Origin: JBCCCJ01 sp039029315
Lineage (GTDB): Bacteria; Bacteroidota; Bacteroidia; J057
Assembly (NCBI GenBank): GCA_039029315.1
Contig: JBCCGK010000144.1
Span: 1 to 24,281 of the forward strand
Length of the DNA: 24,281 nt
Direction of reading: 5' to 3'
Position numbers and translations under genes: made by a program
Shown here: positions 15,039 to 22,820 of the stretch, piece after piece
Layout of the letters: each line of letters begins with the position of its first letter
How positions within the stretch are numbered: position 1 is the first letter of the stretch
The notes under the pieces: generated by a model
What the model saw: the letters and a program-made list of their open reading frames with translations, nothing else
Database searches by the model: none
Told to the model about the DNA's origin: nothing

Positions 15039-17633
15039 ATGGCAAATCAAACATCAGGTCATATCAGACAATTGCTACGCAAGTGGGTTTCCAGAGGAGC
15101 GGGAGATCCTGATGAACATCGCAAGCACCTGGCATTCAGCAGCTTTAATGTCTTTACACTGGCGGGATTTGTGGAATTTTTGATCGGTGTTCTTTTGCTT
15201 CTAGCATTATTTCCAAGTCATTTTGTGCTGATCGGACTCTCCCTCTTCATGTCTATTCTACTTGCTGGATTTTATTTCCTGGATCAATTTCCGAGAACCT
15301 TTCTTTTATCAGCAATAAATATTGGCATTTACTTTTTAGGATCAACAGTCAATTTTGATCCTTCCATCTCCGCAGTCTTTTTGATTTATGCGGTCCTCCC
15401 CTTTTTCTTTTATCTCCAGGGGGAGAAAACGATCAGGAATATCATGACTGTGGTACCTATCCTGTTTTATTTCTTCTATACATATAATATCCCGTTATTT
15501 GGTTCTCTTCCACAGCAAGTTGGCGAATGTTCCATCTTCCTCAACTTTATCACATTCACTGCTTTTACGACCAGCTTAATGACCATTGCCTACTTTATTC
15601 ATGGCTACCACAAATGGGGAAGAAAAATTCAGGCACAAACGAATTTGCTAGAGGAAGCACAACAAATTGCCAAATTGGGCAATTGGACATATGACCTCCA
15701 GACAAAGCAATGGAACTGGTCCAGGGAATTGTATGATTTGTTTCAGTTTCCAGCCGATCTTTCTGTCACCACGGATGAGTATTATGGAAGAATTGATCCC
15801 AGAGACCGTCTCCCTGTCAAGGAGGCCATGGAGCGGGTATTGGAAAATCCCGACAAACTCCAATTGGTTCATCGTTACTACAATACCAAAGATTTCAATG
15901 AGCGATATCTATTAAGTATCTGCTATCCCGAAAAAAATGATAGAGGAGTTACCATCAGAATTCGGGGCATCATGCAAGACATCACCGATCAGAAGCGGGC
16001 AGAGCATGAATTGATCAAGGCCAAGAACGCTGCCGAAACGGTATCTAAGGAGCTGCGAAAAGCAAAAGAAGCGGCTGAGGCTGCCACCAAGGCCAAGTCT
16101 GATTTTTTGTCTACCATGAGTCATGAAATCAGGACGCCACTCAATGCAGTCATTGGGATGACAGGCCTGCTGACAGAAACACCACTAGATGACAAACAGG
16201 AAGAATTTGTCAACACCATCAAAGTCGGAGGAGAAAATCTCCTGTCTGTTATCAATGAAATTCTGGACTATTCCAAGATCGAATCAGGCAATCTCGAACT
16301 GGAGAAATTTGATTTTTCTACCCAAAGTCCCATAGATGATGCCATCGATCTGCTTGCCCCAAAAGCCTATTCCAAAGGCTTGGAATTGTTCTCGATCATT
16401 GAAGAGGATGTCCCCCCCATCATCAAGGGAGACTTAACCAGAATTCGACAAATCCTTGTTAACCTGATCGGCAATGCCATCAAATTTACCGAGAAAGGAG
16501 AGATCGTAACCATCGTGAAGAAGCTTGGAAAAAAGGAAGGTAAATACCATATAGGCTTCTCCGTCGCGGATACAGGCATTGGTATTCCAAAACATAAAAT
16601 CGACCGACTCTTTCATTCTTTCACGCAGGTGGATTCCTCGACTACACGAAAGTATGGCGGAACGGGGCTGGGACTGGCAATTTGTACCCGATTGGTAGAA
16701 CTGATGGACGGACACATCACTGTACAAAGTGAATTAGGAAAAGGGACCACCTTCTTCTTTGATATTTGGGTGGAAGAAGGAGATGAAAAGATGGTAGCAG
16801 CATGGGACCTTGATCAAATCAGCTACGAAGACAAATGTGTGCTTTTGGTTGACGATAATGCAACCAATCTTCGGATTTTGGAGATGCAGTGTGCAAGTTT
16901 CAAAATGAAAATAGTGAAGACTCAGTTTCCTGAACAGGCATTGCAGTGGATACAGCAGGGACACCAATTTGACCTGGCCATCATCGATATGCAGATGCCC
17001 CATATGACAGGCACACAATTGGCAAGGCAGATCAGGCATGTGTATGACAAAACAGAGCTTCCCATGATCATGTTGGCTTCGGTTGTGGATGACAGTGAGT
17101 CAGGCCGTGAGTATTTCAATGAATTTCTTACCAAACCCTGCAAAAAATCTATCATTCTGAGGTCGATTCATACCATGTTTAACGGATCAACCCTCAGTCC
17201 CCAGAAACAAAAAGCAGCCATTCTTCCGACTCTCCCTTCCCCACGCAAACGACTGAAAATCCTGGTCGTAGAAGATCATAGCATCAATCAATTGGTTATC
17301 ACCAGTATTCTGGACAGACTAGGATATAGTGCAGATCTTGCTGCCAATGGACTGGAAGCCATCAGCCAGGTTGAAATGATTCAATATGACCTGATCCTCA
17401 TGGATGTACAAATGCCTGAAATGGATGGATTGGAAGCGACCAAAGCTATCAGACAATTGCAAATCGATCGAAAGTTGAAACAACCCATCATCATCGCCCT
17501 AACAGCGGGAGCACTGGTAGAAGAACGAGACAGATGTCTACAGGCTGGGATGGATGATTTTTTGGCCAAACCTGTACAGGTCGAGACCCTGGCAACAACC
17601 ATCAATCAGTGGTTCAGCAAAGTACCCATCTAG
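15039..17633 (+). CDS. Hybrid histidine kinase (membrane sensor, PAS, HisKA, HATPase, two receivers)
   Basis: The frame is open from a TTG at 14781, with in-frame ATGs at 14835, 14925 and 15039. I chose 15039 because the earlier part looks non-coding and the likely conserved protein starts there; 14835 after an A-rich stretch is the main alternative. Numbering from 14781: membrane segments at about residues 123-275, a PAS domain about 290-400, a coiled coil to 440, then HisKA with SHEIRTPLN (H448). The ATPase has N box NLIGNAIKF (561-569), DTGIGI (597-602) and GGTGLGL (626-632). Receiver 1 has DD at 691-692 and D736, and receiver 2 has D875 in LMDVQMP. Both receivers look active. No output domain or DNA-binding partner is nearby. 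The signal is unknown. Confidence 0.93.
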   Translation: MANQTSGHIRQLLRKWVSRGAGDPDEHRKHLAFSSFNVFTLAGFVEFLIGVLLLLALFPSHFVLIGLSLFMSILLAGFYFLDQFPRTFLLSAINIGIYFLGSTVNFDPSISAVFLIYAVLPFFFYLQGEKTIRNIMTVVPILFYFFYTYNIPLFGSLPQQVGECSIFLNFITFTAFTTSLMTIAYFIHGYHKWGRKIQAQTNLLEEAQQIAKLGNWTYDLQTKQWNWSRELYDLFQFPADLSVTTDEYYGRIDPRDRLPVKEAMERVLENPDKLQLVHRYYNTKDFNERYLLSICYPEKNDRGVTIRIRGIMQDITDQKRAEHELIKAKNAAETVSKELRKAKEAAEAATKAKSDFLSTMSHEIRTPLNAVIGMTGLLTETPLDDKQEEFVNTIKVGGENLLSVINEILDYSKIESGNLELEKFDFSTQSPIDDAIDLLAPKAYSKGLELFSIIEEDVPPIIKGDLTRIRQILVNLIGNAIKFTEKGEIVTIVKKLGKKEGKYHIGFSVADTGIGIPKHKIDRLFHSFTQVDSSTTRKYGGTGLGLAICTRLVELMDGHITVQSELGKGTTFFFDIWVEEGDEKMVAAWDLDQISYEDKCVLLVDDNATNLRILEMQCASFKMKIVKTQFPEQALQWIQQGHQFDLAIIDMQMPHMTGTQLARQIRHVYDKTELPMIMLASVVDDSESGREYFNEFLTKPCKKSIILRSIHTMFNGSTLSPQKQKAAILPTLPSPRKRLKILVVEDHSINQLVITSILDRLGYSADLAANGLEAISQVEMIQYDLILMDVQMPEMDGLEATKAIRQLQIDRKLKQPIIIALTAGALVEERDRCLQAGMDDFLAKPVQVETLATTINQWFSKVPI

Positions 17634-17645
17634 AGAACACAAATT

Positions 17646-19154
17646 CTACTCTTTGCCGATTGACATCCGAGCCTTATGCCGAGCTGATTCCAACAAGCTA
17701 CGCATCTCTTGTAAAATGGGAGCCAGATTCTCCTGATTTGCCAAATTCATATGCTCTTCAGGATCCTTATCATGATCGTACAGTTCTTCATTTCCTGCCT
17801 TGACGGATTCACCCCAGCGGGTATATCGCCATCTGTCAGACCGGATTGAGCCCCCTTTGGCAGAACCGATGGTATAGGCGATCGATGCTTGCTGGTCAGA
17901 AATCTCCTTTCCCATAATCAAGGGAGCCAAACTTTTTCCCTGCAAGATGCTGGGCTGCTGAGCTGTAAAGCCTCCCAACTCAACCAACGATGGATATAGA
18001 TCAATCAATTCCGCGATTTGATCATAGCTCTTGCCATGCTGGTCCGGGAAAGATGGATCAGAGATGATCAAGGGAACCCGCACGCTGCCTTCCCACAAGC
18101 TGATTTTCGACCAGCAATCATGTTCTCCCAGATTGTAGCCATGATCAGAGAGAAAAACAACAATGGTTTCTTTCCGCAGATCCAGTCGGTCTAAAGCGTC
18201 GAGCAATCTCCCTACTTGTTGATCCATGAATCGAACACTGGCCATATACGCACTGATGGTTTTCTTCTTTTGTGTTTCATCCATTTCCCATACCCTGGAA
18301 TTCTGTCTTCTCAGTGCCGGTTTGGGCACATCTTCCCCCACCACCACTTTGGGCAACTCAACCTCAGAGGCAGGATAGGGCTCAAAACAATTTTCTGGTG
18401 CAATCAAGGGAACATGAGGACGCACCAGGCCCACTGCGAGGAAAAATGGTGATGCAGCTTTAGGCTTCTGTTTATTGGTCCCATTTGGGGGAAGAGTTGC
18501 GGCCCGATTTTCAAGAATGGCAATGGCCTGACTTGCTGCCAGGTAATCAGTCTGTGTTGCTTCCAATTCATTCTTCAGGATCATGCTCGAGAAGTTCGAG
18601 CCATAATGCAGATTGCCTGGAGAGAGTAATTCCAATTCTCCATCACTCAGTGTTTCTGGTCCCATGATATTGGTAGCAAAATCCCAAGAGTCGGGATCAT
18701 CGCCTCCGGCCTCTCCCCGTTCTATACCACCTGGAACTCCCATATGAAAGATCTTGGAGACACGGGCAGAAAAATATCCCTGTTCACGGAAAAATCCTGC
18801 CAAAGATGGATGCTTGGATAGGGAAGGGGTTACCGCCCGAAAGCTGCCAATAACATGACTATTGCCCATGACCTTATTGGTCTCCGGATACAGGCCACTC
18901 ATGATGGAAGCGCGGGAAGGTCCACAGAGTGGGTATTGGCTGTACACACGACGAAAGCGTACTCCCTCCTTCGCCAGACGGTCCAAGTGTGGCGTGTGTT
19001 GGTCAATCTCCATATATGGACCAATCCGTGTATTCAAATCATCCGAGATGATCAGAAGGACATTGGGCCGTTGTTGGCCGAATACACAAACAATCCAACA
19101 ATAGCTCAGGATTCCGAGCACAAGCAGAGGTTTCACAAGTGGGGAAGTATTCAT
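17646..19154 (-). CDS. Sulfatase, iduronate-2-sulfatase-like (exported)
   Basis: 502 residues. A signal peptide ends at FGQ near residue 27. The family motif CGPSR (77-81) supplies C77, which must be converted to formylglycine. Metal ligands are visible at D38-D39 and in LSDHGYNLGEH (D337, H338), with the conserved K350 shortly after. LVRPHVPL with H247 and the DHGYNLGEH block recall the iduronate-2-sulfatase branch (S1_7 in SulfAtlas terms, from memory). It would remove sulfate esters from uronic acid or other sugars of sulfated glycans in the periplasm. It is the last gene of the cluster, 30 bases after the TIM-barrel gene and 12 bases from the convergent kinase gene. No formylglycine-forming or anaerobic maturase gene is in the window. 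Confidence 0.93.
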   Translation of the reverse strand: MNTSPLVKPLLVLGILSYCWIVCVFGQQRPNVLLIISDDLNTRIGPYMEIDQHTPHLDRLAKEGVRFRRVYSQYPLCGPSRASIMSGLYPETNKVMGNSHVIGSFRAVTPSLSKHPSLAGFFREQGYFSARVSKIFHMGVPGGIERGEAGGDDPDSWDFATNIMGPETLSDGELELLSPGNLHYGSNFSSMILKNELEATQTDYLAASQAIAILENRAATLPPNGTNKQKPKAASPFFLAVGLVRPHVPLIAPENCFEPYPASEVELPKVVVGEDVPKPALRRQNSRVWEMDETQKKKTISAYMASVRFMDQQVGRLLDALDRLDLRKETIVVFLSDHGYNLGEHDCWSKISLWEGSVRVPLIISDPSFPDQHGKSYDQIAELIDLYPSLVELGGFTAQQPSILQGKSLAPLIMGKEISDQQASIAYTIGSAKGGSIRSDRWRYTRWGESVKAGNEELYDHDKDPEEHMNLANQENLAPILQEMRSLLESARHKARMSIGKE

Positions 19155-19184
19155 ATGATTTCAAAGTTCTGGGGATCACCATTC

Positions 19185-20138
19185 TTACAAACCGGAGGCT
19201 GCTAACATGGATCTGAGAGTTGTCAGATCTCTGGTCATGGCCGCAAAGATTTGTTCTCGCGGCATATGGATCTCACGATGCCCATGATCGGCACCTCCCA
19301 GATCGTATTCATAATGTACCGAAATGGGGACGCTGAGATTGTACTTTTTTAGGAGGGAAAAAAACGCATGAAAGTCCACCATCCCGCTCCCAAGCGGGAC
19401 ATGAGCATCTCGCCACTGATGTTTGCGTTTTTGCCAGATAAAGTCCTTGATATCCAGGGTATGAATGCGTTCGTGGATCAGATTCAGCCCATTTCGCCAG
19501 GATCTGCCCCCTTCCGCTGTCGCATGTTTGATGTCATATTGAATTCCCAACCATTGAGGATCAATCCCTTCCATGGCTATATGCATATCCCAGACAGAAG
19601 AACCAAAGTGAGTGCCTGCATGATTCTGATATGCCCCATGAATGCCCAGGCTGCGATTGAGTTCTTCCATTTGCTTCAAGTTCTTGTTGATTAGCTTAAG
19701 ATTCTCAAGCATTCCCAGATCTTCTTTGAAGCGAATAGAACCCATCCGATAGTATTTGATGCCCTCTTTTGCAGCAGTCTTAAGGAGGTGTTCGGCATGA
19801 GGAGAATCAAGACTTGTGATACTCGTAGTCATCATTTCTGCAAGCAATCCCGCCTTTCGGATCGCCTCAACCGCTCTTGGGAGGTCAGTGCTTACCTTCT
19901 CTGGCAAGACATGTCCCCTCGGCCTGACCGTGAGATCGACCCCATCGAACCCAATTTTTTTGGCAGTTTGGGCCATCGAATCATAATCCAGGAACTGGAG
20001 ATGCTTGGAGAATATAGAGATTGGAATACTGGCTTTCTCAAGGGAATCAGCGGCCAACATCCCAGGCATCCCACTAGCAGCGAAAGCAGTTGCTGCTGAC
20101 ATTTGTTGTAAAAAAATTCTTCGACTAGGCATACGCAT
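19185..20138 (-). CDS. Exported sugar phosphate isomerase/epimerase-like TIM-barrel protein
   Basis: 317 residues. The N-terminus has the twin-arginine motif SRRIFLQ (residues 5-11) followed by a hydrophobic Ala-rich stretch, so Tat export of a folded, perhaps metal-bearing protein is likely. The rest fits the AP-endonuclease-2/xylose-isomerase-like barrel: GFDGVDLTV, YQNHAGTHFGS, QYDIKHATAEGG, HTLDIKDF and VHYEYDLGG carry the usual Glu, Asp and His positions at strand ends. Such proteins are frequent in glycan-use clusters, with uncertain substrates (epimerases, isomerases, lyases, 3-keto-sugar enzymes). It lies between two sulfatase genes, 15 bases after one and 30 before the other, so all three are probably one operon. 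Confidence 0.88.
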   Translation of the reverse strand: MRMPSRRIFLQQMSAATAFAASGMPGMLAADSLEKASIPISIFSKHLQFLDYDSMAQTAKKIGFDGVDLTVRPRGHVLPEKVSTDLPRAVEAIRKAGLLAEMMTTSITSLDSPHAEHLLKTAAKEGIKYYRMGSIRFKEDLGMLENLKLINKNLKQMEELNRSLGIHGAYQNHAGTHFGSSVWDMHIAMEGIDPQWLGIQYDIKHATAEGGRSWRNGLNLIHERIHTLDIKDFIWQKRKHQWRDAHVPLGSGMVDFHAFFSLLKKYNLSVPISVHYEYDLGGADHGHREIHMPREQIFAAMTRDLTTLRSMLAASGL

Positions 20139-20153
20139 TGATTGTAGGTTAGA

Positions 20154-21806
20154 CTAATTTCCCAACTGTTTGGCCCAATGTTTTTCCAGCCAGGGCTGTT
20201 CAGGCACACCTTCTGGATGCTCTTTGGCCCAGGCAGGTTCCGGGAAGGCCCGCAAGCGAGACAGTCGGGGATAGGTTTCCCAGATGTCCCCATTCTCATT
20301 GACCCTGGGATCTCCGGTCTTTGTCAGTTCTTCCATCAATTGGGTTCTTAAGGATTCTAGAACAGAAAGATATGTCGGATCTGTTGCCAGATTTTTTAGA
20401 CAAAAAGGGTCTTCCTGAATATTGAATAATTCCTCGGATGGCCGATGATCCACAGACAAGTGAAAGTAAGGGGATACATCCGGTGATTCTCGCTGCTCGA
20501 TCAGATAGCTGAGGGTCGGACAGGCATCGATATCGTGGTAGCCTCCATGTTCTGGTCCGAGTTCCTGCTTCTGGATTGCATCTTTTTGGGGATAATTCCC
20601 GACTCCATATTTGACAGGTGCGCCAGAAGGCCATCTCTCTGGTTTGAAGTTACGGATATAGGCGTACTCATGTGTGCGCATAACGCGTTGAGGATAGCCA
20701 AGGGTGTGATAGCGCGAAGAAGAGTGTCGCTCGCGGCTGGAAAAGACAGCTGTTCGAGCCGGTTCTACAATTCCTGACTTGTCAGACTTGAGCAAAGACA
20801 AAATACTCTTGCCAATCATGGGGTGAGTTTCGGGATGGGCTACCCCTGTCGCTTCCAGGATTGTTGGTGCGAGGTCCACAAATCCAATCAGATCATCGAC
20901 TGTTCTTCCAGCAGGAACAGCCTTTCCCCAACGAATGGCAAGTGGAACGTGAACACCATATTCATATGCTGTTGCCTTGGCTCGGGGAAACGCCATTCCA
21001 TTATCTGAGGTGACCAGAATCAGGGTATTGTCCAATTCTCCTGCCTCTTCAAGCAGGTGAATCATGTGTCCCAAATGCTTATCAAACCATTCTATCTCGT
21101 GACAATAATCCAGAATATCAGAACGAACGACTTCTGCATCGGGCAAGAATCCGGGAACATCTACAGAGGACAGTTGTTTTCCAGCCTTCAGTCCCAAGCC
21201 ATCGCCAAATTTTCGATGTGGTTCATGTGCGCCAAACCAAAAACAAAAAGGTTGGTCGCTATCCCTGCTTTCCAAAAAACTCCGAAAATTTGCGCTATAG
21301 TCTTTATTTGAGATTCCCTCTTCACTGCTTAAGGTATGAAGATTCCACTCTGGTCCAGCAGGATTATTGGCCCGACCGGATTCCTTCCAATCCCCGGGTC
21401 CCCACCCTTTGCCTGTATAGCCGACTGCATATCCGGCTTCTTTTAGCAAATCTGGATAGGAAACATACTTGGGAGAAAAGAAACTGGCATGTGTCCCAGC
21501 ATGTTCCAACTGCCAGCAATGCCGCCCTGTCAGGAGAGCTGCCCGAGACGGGCTACATCCAGGTGATCCTGCAAATGCCTGGGTAAACAGTACCCCTTCT
21601 TTGGCGATCCGATCAAAGGCCGGTGTCTGGACCGACTGAAACCCATATATAGAAGTATGAGGATACGACTGGTCATCTGAGATGGCCAACAAAATATTCG
21701 GACCTGAGATGGGTTGCGTTTGCTGCGTGCTTGTTGTCCCCTGACAAGAGAACATCATGACAAGCAGCAAGGGGTAGAAAACAAAGCGAAAAATCTGCGG
21801 TAGCAT
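20154..21806 (-). CDS. Sulfatase, heparan-N-sulfatase-like (lipoprotein)
   Basis: 550 residues. Residues 1-21 look like a lipoprotein signal with C21 after MMFS, a slightly unusual lipobox. The motif CSPSR (84-88) supplies C84 for formylglycine. The metal-site Asp pair in AISDDQSY (D44-D45) and a later TSDNGMAF block are present. CSPSRAALLTGRH and the overall build recall N-sulfoglucosamine sulfohydrolase-like enzymes (S1_8 from memory). It probably acts on sulfate groups of sulfated polysaccharides at the outer membrane or in the periplasm. It heads a tight three-gene unit with the TIM-barrel protein and the second sulfatase. The upstream 205-base gap contains a perfect palindrome at 21845-21858 that may be an operator. 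Confidence 0.93.
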   Translation of the reverse strand: MLPQIFRFVFYPLLLVMMFSCQGTTSTQQTQPISGPNILLAISDDQSYPHTSIYGFQSVQTPAFDRIAKEGVLFTQAFAGSPGCSPSRAALLTGRHCWQLEHAGTHASFFSPKYVSYPDLLKEAGYAVGYTGKGWGPGDWKESGRANNPAGPEWNLHTLSSEEGISNKDYSANFRSFLESRDSDQPFCFWFGAHEPHRKFGDGLGLKAGKQLSSVDVPGFLPDAEVVRSDILDYCHEIEWFDKHLGHMIHLLEEAGELDNTLILVTSDNGMAFPRAKATAYEYGVHVPLAIRWGKAVPAGRTVDDLIGFVDLAPTILEATGVAHPETHPMIGKSILSLLKSDKSGIVEPARTAVFSSRERHSSSRYHTLGYPQRVMRTHEYAYIRNFKPERWPSGAPVKYGVGNYPQKDAIQKQELGPEHGGYHDIDACPTLSYLIEQRESPDVSPYFHLSVDHRPSEELFNIQEDPFCLKNLATDPTYLSVLESLRTQLMEELTKTGDPRVNENGDIWETYPRLSRLRAFPEPAWAKEHPEGVPEQPWLEKHWAKQLGN

Positions 21807-21844
21807 GGTAGAAGTTTTGTGTAAGGAGCATGTTACAAAAAAAA

Positions 21845-21858
21845 TTTTTGGCCAAAAA
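21845..21858. promoter_or_regulatory. Perfect 14-bp palindrome upstream of the sulfatase operon
   Basis: TTTTTGGCCAAAAA lies 39 to 52 bases upstream of the sulfatase ATG, in the 205-base gap after the SGNH gene. Position and symmetry suit a dimeric regulator; no regulator gene is near. It may be chance in an A/T-run region. Confidence 0.35.
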
Positions 21859-22011
21859 GGTGATCCACAAGATTTCGCTTGCCCAAGCCTCTCCGAAATC
21901 GGACAGATCTCAACAACAAAACCCAGCCAGCAGTTTCTTCCTTATACTGACCGTCCAGGAATAGCTTGCCGGCCTCTTTGGACAAGCATCATCTGTAATT
22001 CTTCCACGCTT

Positions 22012-22764
22012 TCAGTTGGCAAATTCACCGACAATTTCCTCCGCAACTTTCTGGCAAAATCTCGCATTTTCGGGAGTCAGAATATTCAAATACAATTTCT
22101 GTCCGTGTTTGTCTTCAGACATGAGTCTATGAGTCAGGCCGACAGGCGAACGAGCTGTCAGAACTGCAAACATCACACAAGCAGTCAAATAAGTGCCGAC
22201 ATTGGACGGATGTGATCCATCCTCATGATATAAGCGAATGTCTGGTCGCAGAACTCGTGCTCTCGCCCAGGCTGGTCCCACCGGTATCACCCTTGCACCT
22301 GTCCTTTTGGCAAGGCTCATATATTGTTCCTGGATAGGTTCCATCATATAGGGGTCCCATTCTCTCGCCCATGTCATGTAGAGGAATACCCTGGCTTCTT
22401 TCTGTTGTGCCAACTCCCCCAATAGCTCTCCAAAGTGCTGCAAACTATCTGGATGCTCAATGGATCGCCGACTATGATCTTGAAGAATGACTGCATCATA
22501 CATGCTTGAGGTGATATACTCGACCGTTTTCAGTTCGCGATCACCTCTCCAATGCTGCCCAAGATTGGCTCCTCCAATGGTCGACTGATGACAGGATAGT
22601 TGGATGTCTTGACTTTCAGCCATAGCTGCAAGCTGTTGGGGGAGGTTCCAATAATACGTATAGCTATTTCCGACAAACAAGATGTTCTCAGGAGGAGATT
22701 GCGCAACTACAGAACAACAGGAAAAACAAAAAAGCAGGAGAATCAAGGAGTTGAAACCAGACAT
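22012..22764 (-). CDS. Exported SGNH/GDSL-type hydrolase
   Basis: 250 residues from the ATG at 22764. The longer frame back to 22887 would overlap the previous gene by 67 bases and put 41 polar residues before a good signal peptide, so I reject it. The signal peptide ends at VVAQ (residue 22). SGNH blocks: FVGNSYTYYW with N33-S34 as block I, GGAN near 64-67, LQDHS near 94-98, and HEDGSHPSN with D182 and H185 as the catalytic Asp and His. The family removes acetyl or other acyl groups, often from polysaccharides. It lies 56 bases downstream of the DUF5682 gene and 205 bases upstream of the sulfatase unit, on the same strand; a role in deacylating the same glycan is reasonable. Confidence 0.88.
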   Translation of the reverse strand: MSGFNSLILLLFCFSCCSVVAQSPPENILFVGNSYTYYWNLPQQLAAMAESQDIQLSCHQSTIGGANLGQHWRGDRELKTVEYITSSMYDAVILQDHSRRSIEHPDSLQHFGELLGELAQQKEARVFLYMTWAREWDPYMMEPIQEQYMSLAKRTGARVIPVGPAWARARVLRPDIRLYHEDGSHPSNVGTYLTACVMFAVLTARSPVGLTHRLMSEDKHGQKLYLNILTPENARFCQKVAEEIVGEFAN

Positions 22765-22820
22765 ATCAGCAGGATTATGACGTAAAAGTTGCCAAGATAG
22801 CAAGACTGGATTGCTCTTCT

